This document shows, in pieces, positions 22,651 to 34,417 of a stretch of DNA of 64,000 nucleotides. Within the stretch, counting starts at the first letter, position 1. The number at the start of each line of letters is the position of its first letter. This DNA comes from Cryptomeria japonica (lineage: Eukaryota > Streptophyta > Pinopsida > Cupressales > Cupressaceae): assembly GCF_030272615.1 (NCBI RefSeq), contig NC_081412.1, positions 21,369,932-21,433,931 of the forward strand, written 5' to 3'. The notes beneath the pieces are model-generated. The model ran no database searches. It saw nothing but the letters and a program-made list of their open reading frames with translations, and was not told the DNA's origin. The translations under genes and the position numbers were made by a program.

Positions 22651-24219
22651 CAAAACATCAAATCATTCATTTTCACAAGTGCAAAAAATTCAAGTTGGTT
22701 GGAACCAGTATGAGCTTTCAAGTGCCAAATCAGAGATATGTTAGATCTCTTATATATCAGAAAATCAAAAAAAAAAGTGAAAAATCAAAAATCAAAAAAA
22801 ATCAAAAAATAGAAAATCAGAAAAGATTTCTCAATGGATGGGTTACCGTTTCATATTTCTTGTTGTCAGGACAGTCTCCTTGTGGACATCACTTAGATTC
22901 AAGAAGATTTGAATGCACAACTGCACCCCAGGAATTTGTCAAATTTTGCCTTACCAGGGAGGTGTCGGATTCATGAAACCACCAAGCATGATGAGATGAA
23001 TTGCTTAACATTCTTGTCAAGGATAGAATTGGTTCTAAAAGGGAGGATATTCTTTTGGGATGTTCCAAAGCTAGAATTGTGCATAAGGCTCGATGATGAT
23101 GGCAATGGAAATGATCTTTTCTCGAGATTCAAGTTATTAAAGATTCAAAAGGACTAGTGGTTGAAATACTTCATGTTTCCAAGTTTCCATTTGAGTCTGG
23201 ATTTCACCATCGTATGCCTACTGAGGATTGGAATTTTGAGTTGCATGTTGCGGATGCGAGTGGGATGATACATCACCAGCTTCAACCTCCTGATGAAGCA
23301 GAGGATGATATGCAAGAATTCCTGCCCGAAGATGAAAACCACCAGGTTGTCTCTTTCCTTGCTCCTGAGTTTAAAAGTTATGAATTTGATTACGGAAATT
23401 TAGGAAGAACAACTTGTTTATGGATCAATCATGGCCCCGATGAGTTACCACAGTTGCTAATCTTTCCTGAAGTTTTACTTGAGTTTGAGATTTGCATTAC
23501 GAAATATTAGTTTTCTGAGTTTAAAGATAAATTTGCAAGGCTTCAAACCATGACTAATGCCCTGTTGCTCCTACACGTACTGAGAAATCATGTTAGGAGT
23601 TGTATATATTTAGGTCATGTGAGTATTGTTCATTCAAAAATTTTGTTCCTGTTAGACTAGCTTTCCCTTTTGTGGTTTCGGTTTATTTTGTTGTGGGTTT
23701 TCCCTTTCCTTTTTTGGCTTTGGTTTGTCTTGTTTTCTTTTGCTTTGGGAATTGGTTTTTGGTTTTCAGCCTTTGGTGTCGGTTTCCCTTGAGCTTGTCC
23801 ACTCAAGTGGTTTTGTTTAGGTTTAGGGTTTTGAGTGCCCTGAATTGTTCGGAGTCCTTGCTTGTGAGTGGGGTGGTGATGTTCTCCTCTGCACAAGTTT
23901 GGAGCTTGTCCACTCAAGTGGTTTTGTTTAGGTTTAGGGTTTTGAGTGCCCTGAATTGTTCGGAGTCCTTGCTTGTGAGTGGGGTGGTGATGTTCTCCTC
24001 TGCACAAGTTTGGTTGTATTCCACTTATGTTGTATCACAACACCAGAGGCTTGAGATTGTCATACTTTTAACATCTAAACAATTGCTCTAAGTCATTTGG
24101 ATTTCTTAGATGAAGTTATCGCTGGTGAAAACCTTACAACTTGCTTTAGCACCACTAGAATCTCCAAACCCATAGTAGGCTCCATTGCTTACAAGCCAAA
24201 GTAAAAAAACGGAAATAAA
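22651..24219 (+). mobile_element. Leader and degenerate gag region of the Tat-type element
   Basis: Internal sequence between the primer binding site and RNase H. Several open pieces occur (23157-23510 encodes an acidic 117-residue frame), but I recognise no gag motif or zinc knuckle, and protease is also missing. It includes an A-rich stretch (22755-22830) and a 111-bp tandem duplication (23793-24014). Deletion and decay of gag and protease are likely. Confidence 0.5.
23793..24014 (+). repeat. 111-bp perfect-looking tandem duplication
   Basis: The unit starting GCTTGTCCACTCAAGTGG occurs at 23793 and again at 23904, apparently unchanged. It keeps a frame of 37 codons per unit, but no function is apparent. 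Confidence 0.9.
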
Positions 24220-24846
24220 ATGAAATATCAAAAGAAAGAAAGAAAGAAAAGATTGAAAAATGAAAAGAAATATCAAATTATTGGCTTTGGGAATATGCGG
24301 ATAACTCCACCGAGGCTATGGACGTTCGTCCGGCAGTGGAGCAATATTCTTGGAATTCCAGAGACAACCTTGTCGGAGCTATGGACGCTTGACTGGCAAC
24401 GAGGCAATGTCCAGGATGCTTTTGAAGTTTGGATCCTAAGGTTTGATGGATCCCAGTCAAAGAAAGGAGCAGGAGTCAGGTTCAAGTTAACCAATCCCAG
24501 TGGAGAAATGTATCTTATAGCTCGTAGACTCCAGTTTCCCTGCACTAATAATGTAGCTGAATATGAATCATTGGTTCAAGGGTTATTGTTCGCTATAAGC
24601 AAAGGAGCCAAAATTTTGCATGCCTATGCCTTTGGAGATTCAAAGATAGTAGTGAGACAAGTAAGAAAGCAGTATGTCTACCATGACAAAAGATTATCTC
24701 ACTATCGGAGCCGAGTTTGGGATCTCATTGAGAGCTTTGATGCTTTCAATATTCAATCAGTGAGACGGGCAGATAATCAGATTGCCAATTTGTTAGCTCA
24801 AGCAGCAAGTTCCTTTGAACCTCTCGCTATAGAGAGCATGGATTAG
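24220..24846 (+). pseudogene. Second RNase H (aRNH-type) of the Tat element, placed before RT
   Basis: An open frame of 208 residues. The C-terminal 140 residues form an RNase HI fold: FDGSQSKKGAG (first Asp), NNVAEYESLVQGLLFAI (Glu), GDSKIVVRQV (Asp), HYRSRVWDLIESF and RRADNQIANLLAQAAS (last acidic position replaced by Asn in ADNQIAN). This is the additional archaeal-like RNase H typical of the Tat lineage of plant Ty3/gypsy elements. It lies upstream of RT, while in the commonly described Tat order it follows the first RNase H. The first about 60 residues are not recognised. A short linker with one stop joins it to the RT frame. Confidence 0.8.
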
Positions 24847-24858
24847 TTTTCCATAGAA

Positions 24859-26403
24859 TTGTCATTGATTTCATCAATCCCAGACAATGTCACAAATTTC
24901 CAAGTATTTGATGATGATGATCATATTCAAGAATTTTTGACAAATTCAGATGTATTTGCAACTCAGATAATTGATGACGACGAGACAGCAAAAGAGGCTG
25001 AATTTGATGATGATGGCGTCTTGAATCTGAAAACATACATCATCCCCAAAGGAATGATACAGCTAGAAAGGATGTTTGATCAAGACCAAATCAATGAGAT
25101 AAAGAATCAAAGGACCAATGGCGACCAATATGAAAAGGTGAATATAGGAACCGAAGATGAAGTCAAGAATGTGTGTATACGTAAAGTTTGCACACCAGAA
25201 AAAAAGACTGAACTAATTCAGAGCCTAAAGGAATTTGTTGATGTTATAGCATGGAGCTATGAAGATTTGAGAACCTATGATACTTCTATCATAACACACA
25301 CAATTCCTCTCAAGCAAGACAATAAGCCCTTCAGACAGCGCCAAAGGCCAGTCAACCCGCTGTTAGAGCCCCTTATCCACCAGGAAGTAAAGAAATTACT
25401 GACAGCGGGGATTATATTCCTAGTACGCCATTCAACGTGGGTCGCCAACCTGGTCCCAGTCAAAAAGAAGAACGGAGAAATCAGATTATGTGTTGATTTT
25501 TGGAATTTGAATAGGGCCTCATAAAAGGACAATTACCCCTTGCCATCTCTTGATGAAGTTTTGCAAATTGTGAATGGATCACAAATGATGTCCTTTTTGG
25601 ACGGATATTCAGGTTATAACCAGGTACTTGTTGAATACAAAGATAGGATGAAGACAACATTCACAACAAAATGGGGAACATTTGCCTATAAAAGAATGCC
25701 CTTTGGTTTAATAAACGCAAGTGCCACTTTTTAGAGGGCTATGGACATCGCTTTTAGAGAGCTGATCGGGAAATGTATAATCATCTACATGGATGATCTG
25801 ACAATGTTCTCAAAGGAAAGAAAGGATCATGTTGAAGACCTTAGAAAGATATTCCAAAGGTGTCGGAGGTATGGGATTTCCTTAAATCCGAAGAAGTGCA
25901 TATTCGGAATCAGCAAAGGCAAATTGTTGGGACACTTAATCACAGATAAGGGTATATTAATTGATCTTGATCGCATAGAAGCCATTTCAAGAATCAATTT
26001 ACCCACCAGCCAAAAGGAATTGAGATCTTTTTTCGGAAAGATCACTTTTGTCAGAAAGTTTATCACCGGTTTTGCTAAGATAGTAAAACCCTTAAATGAA
26101 ATGTTGAAAAAGAATGCAAGGATGGAATGGACACCACAGGCAAAGAAAGCATATGAAGAAATTAAGCAAGCCATAGCTGATGCTCCTATCTTGGTCAGCC
26201 CAGATTACACTAGGCCGATTTACTTGTATTCTTTCACATCAAAGCATTCCTGTGCTACAATACTCACGCTGGAGAACAGAAGAGAAAGATGAGCATCCAA
26301 TAGCTTTCATGAATTCACCTCTTAAGGATGCAGAATTGAGGTATCCCAATATTGAGAAACAGACATTACTTTATTCTAATGTTTGGTAGATGATAAAACA
26401 GAC
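24859..26403 (+). pseudogene. Ty3/gypsy (Tat-type) reverse transcriptase and RNase H
   Basis: RT starts after an acidic linker (24859-25200). Blocks are PLKQDNKPFRQRQRPVNP, EVKKLLTAGII, WVANLVPVKKKNGEIRLCVD, FLDGYSGYNQV, RMPFGLINASATF, and catalytic IIYMDDLTMFS (25779-25811), then KKCIFGISKGKLLGHLI and the connection FFGKITFVRKFI. RNase H follows (DEHPIAFMNSPLKDAE, YPNIEKQTLLYSNVW, 26290-26388) after a frameshift near 26220. Stops at 25522-25524 and 25732-25734 break the frame. Integrase is absent: sequence changes at about 26404 into a copy of the LTR-encoded ORF. The catalytic DD is intact, but the copy is dead. Confidence 0.9.
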
Positions 26404-27950
26404 ATCAACAAGACAGCATAATCCATCACCTATCGCCGCTAGGATTGTCAAAAGTGGAATTGTTGCAGCAGCTGATTTTCCCCCTTCAATTTAATGTCCA
26501 AAGTTGATCTTGGAGTGTGCAAAACACTACAACCCGGAGAGGAGCTATTTTGACAACAAGTGGCAAGCTTTTGGCCAACCTGACTCCAAAAACTATTGGA
26601 GAAACCTTTGGAATTCCTTCACACTATTCCATGACCTACAGGACTATGAATGGACCTAGAGTAGTATACGATGCAGGTCCTGACAGATGTGCGGAGGGTT
26701 GACTTTATGGTAGTGCTCATTAACCACAGGCAAACATCAGATCTGTTGCCTTCCCAACCATAGACGATAAGCTCTTATTGTCACCCCCGAGCACTCTACA
26801 TGTCCTTCGTGTTATTGAAATTCATCACTATTGATGCAATCATGACCTTGCATATATATGAATCAAATCCTCCTAATAGACCTCAAGTCAGTCATATACT
26901 TTTAGTGTCAACGATAGGGTCAGAACTATATATTACAAGTTACATATGAGTCTCCCTTAGTTACAAGTTACATTTAACTTAATCATAAGGTACACAAGTG
27001 GTTCGCCCAAATAGGGCCTACCCCAAATTGGACTCATACAACTGAGATATCCAAATGACAAGGCCGACAAGCCACTTGGCATTTTGTGCACTAGGTCAGC
27101 CCTAGAAGGAATCCGACCTAGCTACACAACAACACGGAGACCATCAACAAGAGCTAGTTGTAGAAGCCTAGGCCTCACATCTCCAAAATGCCTAAGGCAC
27201 TCACCATTTTTGAATTCAAGGAGTATGTGGATCTGATCATGATGTTAAGCAAAAGAATGGGGTGTCCACATGCCATAAATTTCGAGCCATGGATGTTTTT
27301 CTACATTGGTGAAGCATGAATGCCAATGGATTAATGGACTGGGCCCGACTAATCAGCCATTATGTTCATGAACAGCTGAAAGATTTGAAGGAGAAGAAGA
27401 CCCAATCTTTTTATATGAGTTCTTACGTGATTTATTCACTTGCAAGGATGGGTGGCTTCGATGGTTTGCCAGGAAAAGGAGTCATGGGCTGCGGACCAGC
27501 ACAAATGAAAGTTCATGAATGTTATCCTCAACTGCACCTCTACAACACTAATTCTTTCAAACTGGCAAATGACACTTTTACTATGTACCTGACTAGATTT
27601 ATGCAGAACAAACTTCACAAAAGAGTGTCACCTGAAGCTAGGGATTTGGTGTAGAAATTTGGGGCCACATTCCTACAGTTTCCAAAATTCACTTATATCA
27701 AGACGTAGCGATTCTCCTTCCAGACGTACAAATTATCGAGATATCCGTCACACAAATTGGTGTTGTTGGAGCTTATGAGGCAATTGACGACCTATGACCA
27801 AATTCAGAAGAAGACAAGAAAGTTGTCTATTGAATTCCCAGTTGTTCTCAGTGATTATGTAGAAGTATGCCCAAACCTGGCAGCAACTGAGAAAGCAGCA
27901 GAGGAATTGGCATTGTACCGCTTGGCATTTTACTCGATCAAAAGATTCTC
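26404..27950 (+). pseudogene. LTR-encoded unknown protein, plus-strand partial copy
   Basis: Encodes, with stops and frameshifts, the N-terminal and middle parts of the same protein as 29089-32202 on the minus strand: HNPSPIAARIVKSGIVAAA (about 26418), MGGFDGLPGKGVMGCGP (27448-27500), VHECYPQLHLYNTNSFKLAN (27507-27568) and SDYVEVCPNLAA (27850-27888). In the stretch compared by eye the two copies are almost identical. This copy has about 590 bp (26696-27288) absent from the minus copy, part of which reads as coding (FKEYVDLIMMLSKRMGCPH). It may be the remains of the 3' LTR of the Tat element. It ends where the minus-strand giant LTR begins. Confidence 0.7.
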
Positions 27951-28714
27951 GTCCAAGATTCTCTCTTGATCAAAGTTAAACCGTATGCTAAGGTTGCAAT
28001 AAGATCAAAAGGCTAACTCCAAGGTTCCTTCGTGCAATGGACATGACTCAGTTGACAGATGTGATATACTGGTAATCCAAGGGGCCTTATGTATTCTCAA
28101 AGAAGATTAGACAGTTTTTGCAATTTCAAGGAATTGACTCGCGAATGATTTAACTTTGAATGGCTCATTTTTAGGATTTTTTGGGTTTAAAATGTGTAGA
28201 AAGTAAAGAGGAAGGGTTGAGAGAGCTATGCTAAATCTAATCTAGCCCTATGAACAAAGAGACAAGGATCACTTGCGTGAAATCAAACCACACTTCTCTT
28301 CGCCAGCATAACACAACTACACGAAGGCAGTGCCATCTTCTGAGGTTGTGCAATAGTTTTTCACATCACCAATGAAAGCCATCAATTTGAACATTCACCA
28401 AATGATTAAAGTTAAGTTCACACATATAAAAGGCTCAGACAAACCTTACAAAGTTGGCAACAATCAGCAGCAAACCAAAGGTATGAGCACGGATTTCACA
28501 ACAAGCAACCTCATCAAATCCCGTTCATCTAAATACTTGAAAGCAAATGTAATCTAAATGAAGAGAGCAAGACCATGCAGATTGCTAAAATAGAACAAGA
28601 ATACACCATCAAATCGAACAATGTATTAAGTTTGCTACTTCAACAATCTCAGAATATAATGCAGCAATCTCATAATACAATCTCTCCTCCCCTTACAAAT
28701 GAGGGGGGTCACCC

Positions 28715-28724
28715 CTTTATATAG
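28715..28724 (-). promoter_or_regulatory. TATA box of giant LTR copy 2
   Basis: Minus-strand CTATATAAAG, the same as in copies 3 and 4. It lies 22 bp from the telobox palindrome, closer than the 62-64 bp of the other copies. Confidence 0.65.
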
Positions 28725-28746
28725 GCCTCAAACCAAGAAGGCATGC

Positions 28747-28764
28747 AAACCCTAATTAGAGTTT
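28747..28764. promoter_or_regulatory. Telobox palindrome, one mismatch
   Basis: AAACCCTAATTAGAGTTT: the left telobox is intact and the right arm has one changed base relative to the perfect palindrome in copies 1, 3 and 4. Confidence 0.6.
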
Positions 28765-29088
28765 TCCCCAAAAAGATTCCCCACACATGATGCAACAAGG
28801 TGGGAATATACAATAAATGCCCATGAGACCCATATACAATCAATTCAAACATGCCCAAAATGGCATCCATTTGTGCATTAAATGCACCACTTTATCAACC
28901 TTGTCCATCATACAATGAATATTCCCCATTCACAAATGTCCACCATTCCATGCGACGGCAACATGCAAAAGGAATCTGTCATAAAATCATAAAAATGGCG
29001 GCTGCATGCAAAAGATGCTCCATAAATTCACCATGCATTGACCAGTCCACCACTTCGTCAAAATATTCCTGTAATAAGTGCACCACCA

Positions 29089-32000
29089 CTACTCAATCAA
29101 AAGATTCTCGTCCAAGAATGGACAACCGATGTTGTGCTCATTAATTGCATATGTGATGAATTTGGAGATGACGGCTTCCAATTCACCCACGGCGACACTT
29201 GGCGCACTCTCAATTTGGTATTCCATCAAGGTGATTTCCTCTTCGCTTTTGGAGAAAAAGTTCTCCCATTCCACCATCATTTCCTACATCTTCTTCATTG
29301 TACTGGAAAATGAAGAAACATTCTCAAAGTGTTCCTTGGAAAATGATCCTACGAAGAAGAATTCATGTAGTTGATCCCTCAAGAAGTTCACTGTCACTCC
29401 GTTTTCATTCAGCCTCTTTGCGAACAATGCTTCAATTGCACTAATAATTTCTTGCACCCTTCTAATCGAGTCTTTCAAAGTTAAAGACTCCATACTAAAT
29501 CTTTCAAAGATATTCTTTCCGAAGCAAATAGCGCAAAACCACTGCGAGAAGTCGTAGATTTCATTTTCTTGGATTACTTTCCCATCAATCAATGTTTGCT
29601 TCGAAATCTTCATCAAATCTCTAAGTCGCAAAATGGTTAGGTCCTCATAGATGTGAACATCCTCCCATAGACCATCTGCTACTTCCAATCTATTCAGAAG
29701 GGTAACAAGCCTGGAGTGAAGATGAGCCAAGTCTTCGATGAATTTCCCAGCTATAGTGAAGATGTCTTCCACCCATTCTCTGGCATCTTGGGCTATTTTC
29801 CAAATCGGTTCAGCTTCATCAATGGCCTCTTGAGGAAGAGAGGACGGAGGAATAAATGAAGGATCAGCTTCCCTGAGCAGATGCTTGAAGCTCTTGACAT
29901 ACTCGCATAGGGCCATGTTTTCGCTTTTCAACCTTTTACATTCTTTCTTCATTTTCTGCATTTTCTCCTTCATTGCCAAGGAAGACCCTTCGAAACCTTC
30001 CACAACCTGCGTCGCGGAAGCGCGCCCCAAATTAATTTCTCTGACCACATAATCACTCAGCGCGATTTCATTCCTATCTTTATCTGCCACAGGCTCAACT
30101 AAATGTAGAGTCCGGGATCCAAACTCATCCCTTGTGATTCTGGAGAATTTTCGAGCAACTTTCTTCTCTTTTGGTTGTTCATTTCTCTTCAAAAGTTCCT
30201 CCAATTCCCGAGCTAGATCAATTTCTTTTTTTGGTTCTTTCCTCAACCTATCCCTCAACCAATCTGGAGTAGTTGTCGGTGGATCCTGTATTTCCATGTG
30301 TGTGTGCTCCTGTGATGTTTCCTCCATCTCTCCAAGGATTGTTTCAACGAAACTATCCCGACGGGGTTCTTCTTGATGAGGAGGAAGTTCATGTCTCTGA
30401 TTTCATGGCTAATTAGGCCTGTGTGAAGTGTTGGCGCTGAGAACATTTGGAGCACTGTCGGGAAGGTTGCCTTGAGGTGGATTCACTGGATTTTCCTGTG
30501 TAAACATTTCAACCTCCTGTACACTGGAAGAGTTGGTAGGTGATCGAGTTTCTTCCACTCTTGCCTTTTTCTGCGGTAGCTCTTCCTGCTGGATTTCCTA
30601 CTGAGCATCAAGCTAGACTTCTTTCTTCCTTGTCGTTCTTGGCCTTTTGGGAACATTTTTTCCTTTACCAGGCTCAGCTTCTTTTTGTCGAATTTCTCCT
30701 TCTTCATTCTAGACTTATGAAGATCCCTCCGTACCTTCACTATGGGAGTCCAAATTCCCCATCAACTGGTAAGTCAGCTAGACATTTCCTTCTCTCAACC
30801 TCCTAATATGCCAATCTACCCAATGTTTGGTAAATTTTAGTACAAGTCTGGCCAAAATGTCCAAATCACCAATTTCGGGCTCTAACCAATCTGGAAGTTG
30901 AATGGGTTGATCTTTCACCTTTTCGAATTCCGGTTGCACTAAGTCTGAGTCCTCCTTGACCAAATCCGGCACTCGCATTATTTCACCTATCCTAATTGTG
31001 TCAAGGGGTAGCCTGGAAACATTTTCTTCCTAACCTCAAGGTCATCCCTGGCACCTGCCCAATAGTCTTCTAGGTGAAACTTGTGTACAAATTTCAATCC
31101 AGCAACCTTTCTGATCTTACGATATGGATCGTAGTAGGATCCAGAGGTGTAAAATGCCAAGCGGTAGAATGCCAATTCCTCTACTGCTGCCAAGTTCGAG
31201 CATACTTCTACATAATCACCAAGAACAACTGGGAATTCAATAGACAACTTTCTTTTCTTCTTCTGAATTTGAACAGCACCAATTTGTCTGACGGATATCT
31301 CGGTAATTTGTACGGCTAGAAGGAGAATACCTACGGCCTAATATAAGTGAATTTTGGAAACTACAGGAATGTGGCCCCAAATTTCTACACCAAAGCCCTA
31401 GCTTCAAGTGACACTCTTTTGTGAAGTTCGTTCTGCATAAATCTAGTCAGGTACATAGTAAAAGTGTCATTTGCCAGTTTGAAAGAATTAGTGTTGTAGA
31501 GGTGCAGTTGAGGATAACATTCATGAACTTTCAATTGTGTTGGTCCGCAGCCCATGACTCCTTTTCCTTGCACCATCAAAGCCACCCATCCTTGCAAGTG
31601 AATAAATCACGTAAGAGCTCATATAAAAAGATTGGGTCTTCTTCTCCTTCAAATCTTTCAGTTGTTCATGAACATAATGGCTGATTAGCCAGGCCCAATC
31701 CACTAATCCATTGGCATTCATGCTTCACCAATGTAGAAAAACATCCATCTTCGCACATCTGACAGGACTTGCATCATATATTGCTCTAGCTCCATTCATA
31801 GTCCTGTAGGTCATGGAATGGTGTGAAGGAATTCCAAAGGTTCCTCCAATAGTCTCTGGAGTCAGGTTGGCCAAAAGCTTGCCACTTGTTGTCAAAATAG
31901 CTTCTCTCCAGGTTGTAGTGTTTTGCACACTCCAAGATCAACTTTGGACATTGAATTGAAGGGGGAAAACCAGCTGCTGCAACAATTCCACTTCTCACAA

Positions 32001-32202
32001 TCCTAGTAGCGACAAGTGATGGATTATGCCCTACTGTCCCAAACATCTTGATTCGGAAGGCAGCCATGTTGAATATTCCTCAATTTGTATCATTGACCTC
32101 CTTCTACCTAGATACCATCTTTGACTTCGGAAGCAAGCCTTTCATCTCAGCTTTTATCTATGCCTGCCTGGTATCAGTTGTTGCTTTGCTTGATTCAGCC
32201 AT
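29089..32202 (-). pseudogene. LTR-encoded protein of unknown family, copy 2 (longest)
   Basis: Read from ATG near 32202 (MAESSKATTDTRQA) to a stop after FLDENLLIE at 29089, about 1,000 codons with some ten stops or frameshifts. The N-terminal part holds MFGTVGHNPSLVATRIVRSG, FDNKWQAFG and WRNLWNSFTPFHDL; the middle holds YVHEQLKDLKEKKTQSFYMS and SDYVEV-like stretches; then PDWLEPEIGDLDILARL. A basic, Q/E-rich linker is followed by a second PDWLRDRL, then FSRITRDEFGSRTL, a coiled-coil-like segment (29900-30050) and a charged helical end. The longest intact stretch is 347 residues (30327-29284). The C-terminal half is homologous to the ORF at 2502-3728. I recognise no known domain. A structural or accessory protein of the element is possible. 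Confidence 0.7.
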
Positions 32203-33019
32203 CTCAGGAATAAATTAGCACTCCCGCGAACAAAGCTTCCTGAAAAGAATAAAATATTCCCCAAATCTGACTTCTTGTGCTTTCTCTCCAACTTTTCTTT
32301 CTCCAAATTCGCACGTGAAGAATGAATTGTACTTGTGCGTTTATATAGAATTCCTCTCAACATGCTGCTAAGTTGGCAAGAATCAAATTTGGCAATCATC
32401 TTAATTATGCATCATACTTTCCTTACCAACTTGCCATGCAAACGGGCTCCACCATCATCATTGAGTTCTAAAATGGAATTTTCTTTTAATGCTTTGAGTT
32501 GTGCATCATGACTTGGAATATTCCTTCTTCTTACATCACCAACTCGCCAATTTTCTATCTTTTGAATTTTGGAGGGAATTTGGACGATTCACTTGAGATT
32601 CATTCTATCCATTCACTTGGCGGGAAAAACCCGAGGAAAGAGAAAACTTCAAGACCAAGAAACTTTGACTTAGGAATGATTTTCTTGAAGTTTTGCAGCT
32701 TTGCTCGCTTTGGAAGAGATTTTCAACAAATTTCCACCATCTCCTATTTTTTCAGGATTTTCCATAAATTAGGGTTTTGGGTCCAAGAGATAGAAAATTC
32801 TCCTACAAATCCAAATCTGCAAAAAAATTGAAATTCTGATGAGATTTGATGCCTCAAAGTGGATTTTTTTAAATTATTCCCAAGGAGATTTTTTGCTTTT
32901 CAATCCATCCTTGACCCTCAATTTTCCTTGCTTTATAAAATTTTCAATCCTTGACTTGGGCGTGGATATCATTTTTTGAAGGAAATCTTACTATTTTCAT
33001 TGATTTCCATGACATCATC

Positions 33020-33900
33020 ATTTTGGCGTCCTTCCCTCTGTATGGGCTCTAATTCACCTTTGTCCTGGAATTCTCCACTTTCACATATTCCATGCCTTCT
33101 TGATTTTGGCACCCCCAGTCTAACTTGGGCGCTATTTTCATGTTGCCAAGGAATTTTACCATTTTGAAGATTTCCAGAGCTACCTCCATTTGGCATCCTT
33201 TTAGCTTCTTAGGCGCTATTTCCATTTAGGAAAGGAATTTGGCATTTTGGGAGCTCTCCTTGGCTAGCCCACTTTGGCGCTATTCTCCATGCTTGGGTGC
33301 CATTTCCACTTGATGGTGGAATTTCACATTTTTCTAGTTTTCCTCAGTGCATTGGTTTTGGCGCCCCTCTACTTCCTTGGACACTAAACTCCCTTGATGA
33401 AGGAATTTTGCCATTTTTCAATTTTCCCTGACATAGTCATTTTGGCCCCCTCCTGACCACTTGGGCACTATTTCACTATCAAGGAAGAATTTTAAGCTTT
33501 TTGAAGTTTTCCACAGCTAACTCATTTTGGCGCCTTATACTATGCATGGGCACCGATTCACTTTGGTCAGGGAATTTGACAATTTTAACATCTTCCATGA
33601 TCATATCCATTTGGCGCCCTGCTACCCCACCTGGGCATCGATTTGACCTGGTAATGGAATTTCAAGCTCTTTGGATTTTTCCATGCCTTCCTTGTTTTAG
33701 CGTCAAACTTCCTCCTTGGCGCTAATTCTGCACTGAGGGGGAATTTTGTGGTTTTAAGGTTTCCATGACCCCCTATGTTTGGCGCCCACCTCTTTGACTA
33801 GGGCGCTAAAACAATTTCACCAAGGAATTTTCATTTTCTTCATTTTCCATGACAGTTCCATTTTGGCGCCAAGCTCCATGACTTGGGCACCATTTTACCT
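33020..33900. repeat. 84-bp tandem repeat, each unit with a GGCGCC-type palindrome
   Basis: Eleven units. The left arm TTTTGGCGCC has its GG at 33025, 33108, 33192, 33276, 33360, 33444, 33529, 33613, 33699 (as AG), 33781 and 33865: steps of 82-86 bp, mostly 84. Each is followed about 20 bp later by the reverse-complement-like arm TTGGGCGCTATTTT. The best is TTTGGCGCCC/GGGCGCTAAA at 33778-33811. Spacers share only a loose pattern (GGAATTTT..CATTTT..TTTCCATGAC). It sits in copy 2 where copies 1 and 4 carry their arrays. Confidence 0.8.
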
Positions 33901-34417
33901 GGGTCAAGGAATTTCATCATTGCTCACTCCAGACTTAGCCAATTCAAATGTATCCAAATTAAGGATGCCCTTTTAGGAATAGAGGTGGATTTTCCAAACA
34001 AATTATTTTTCGATGCTTTCATTCCTAGAATGATTCCCACACACAGCCATTTTTTTTAATCCATGTAGCCTGCATTTAGAAATGATCATGAACATCTGGG
34101 AGGCAATGAAATCCCTATAAAATAGGAACTTTCTAAAAATAGAAAGTTGCTCAGAATTCACTCAAATTTCACTGGGAGGTTCCTCAAAGGGTCCTGATTC
34201 CAATGCAACGTTCAATTTTTCAAAAAACCTAAAAGAAAACCCTAAAATGTAGGTTTGAAGGCTAAAACCCTAAAACAGCCAAAACATGCTCCAAACTTGG
34301 CCAAATTCACCCAAACGAGCCACACACCTGATCAAACCGACCCCCAAACACTTGCAAACTGAGGACACTGCTGCGAAAAGACCCGACAAACAAAAGCCAA
34401 AAGACCGAGAGGGCCTA

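Noticed and set aside
23600-24091. 163-residue plus ORF with hydrophobic stretches, and its minus counterpart
   Set aside because: Mostly created by the 111-bp duplication and T-rich sequence in a dead element; no start context or homology. The membrane-like look is a base-composition effect.
33020-33900. CRISPR-like regular spacing of short palindromes
   Set aside because: This is eukaryotic LTR DNA, units are diverged, there are no cas genes, and the whole 84-bp monomer is loosely repeated rather than a conserved repeat with unique spacers.
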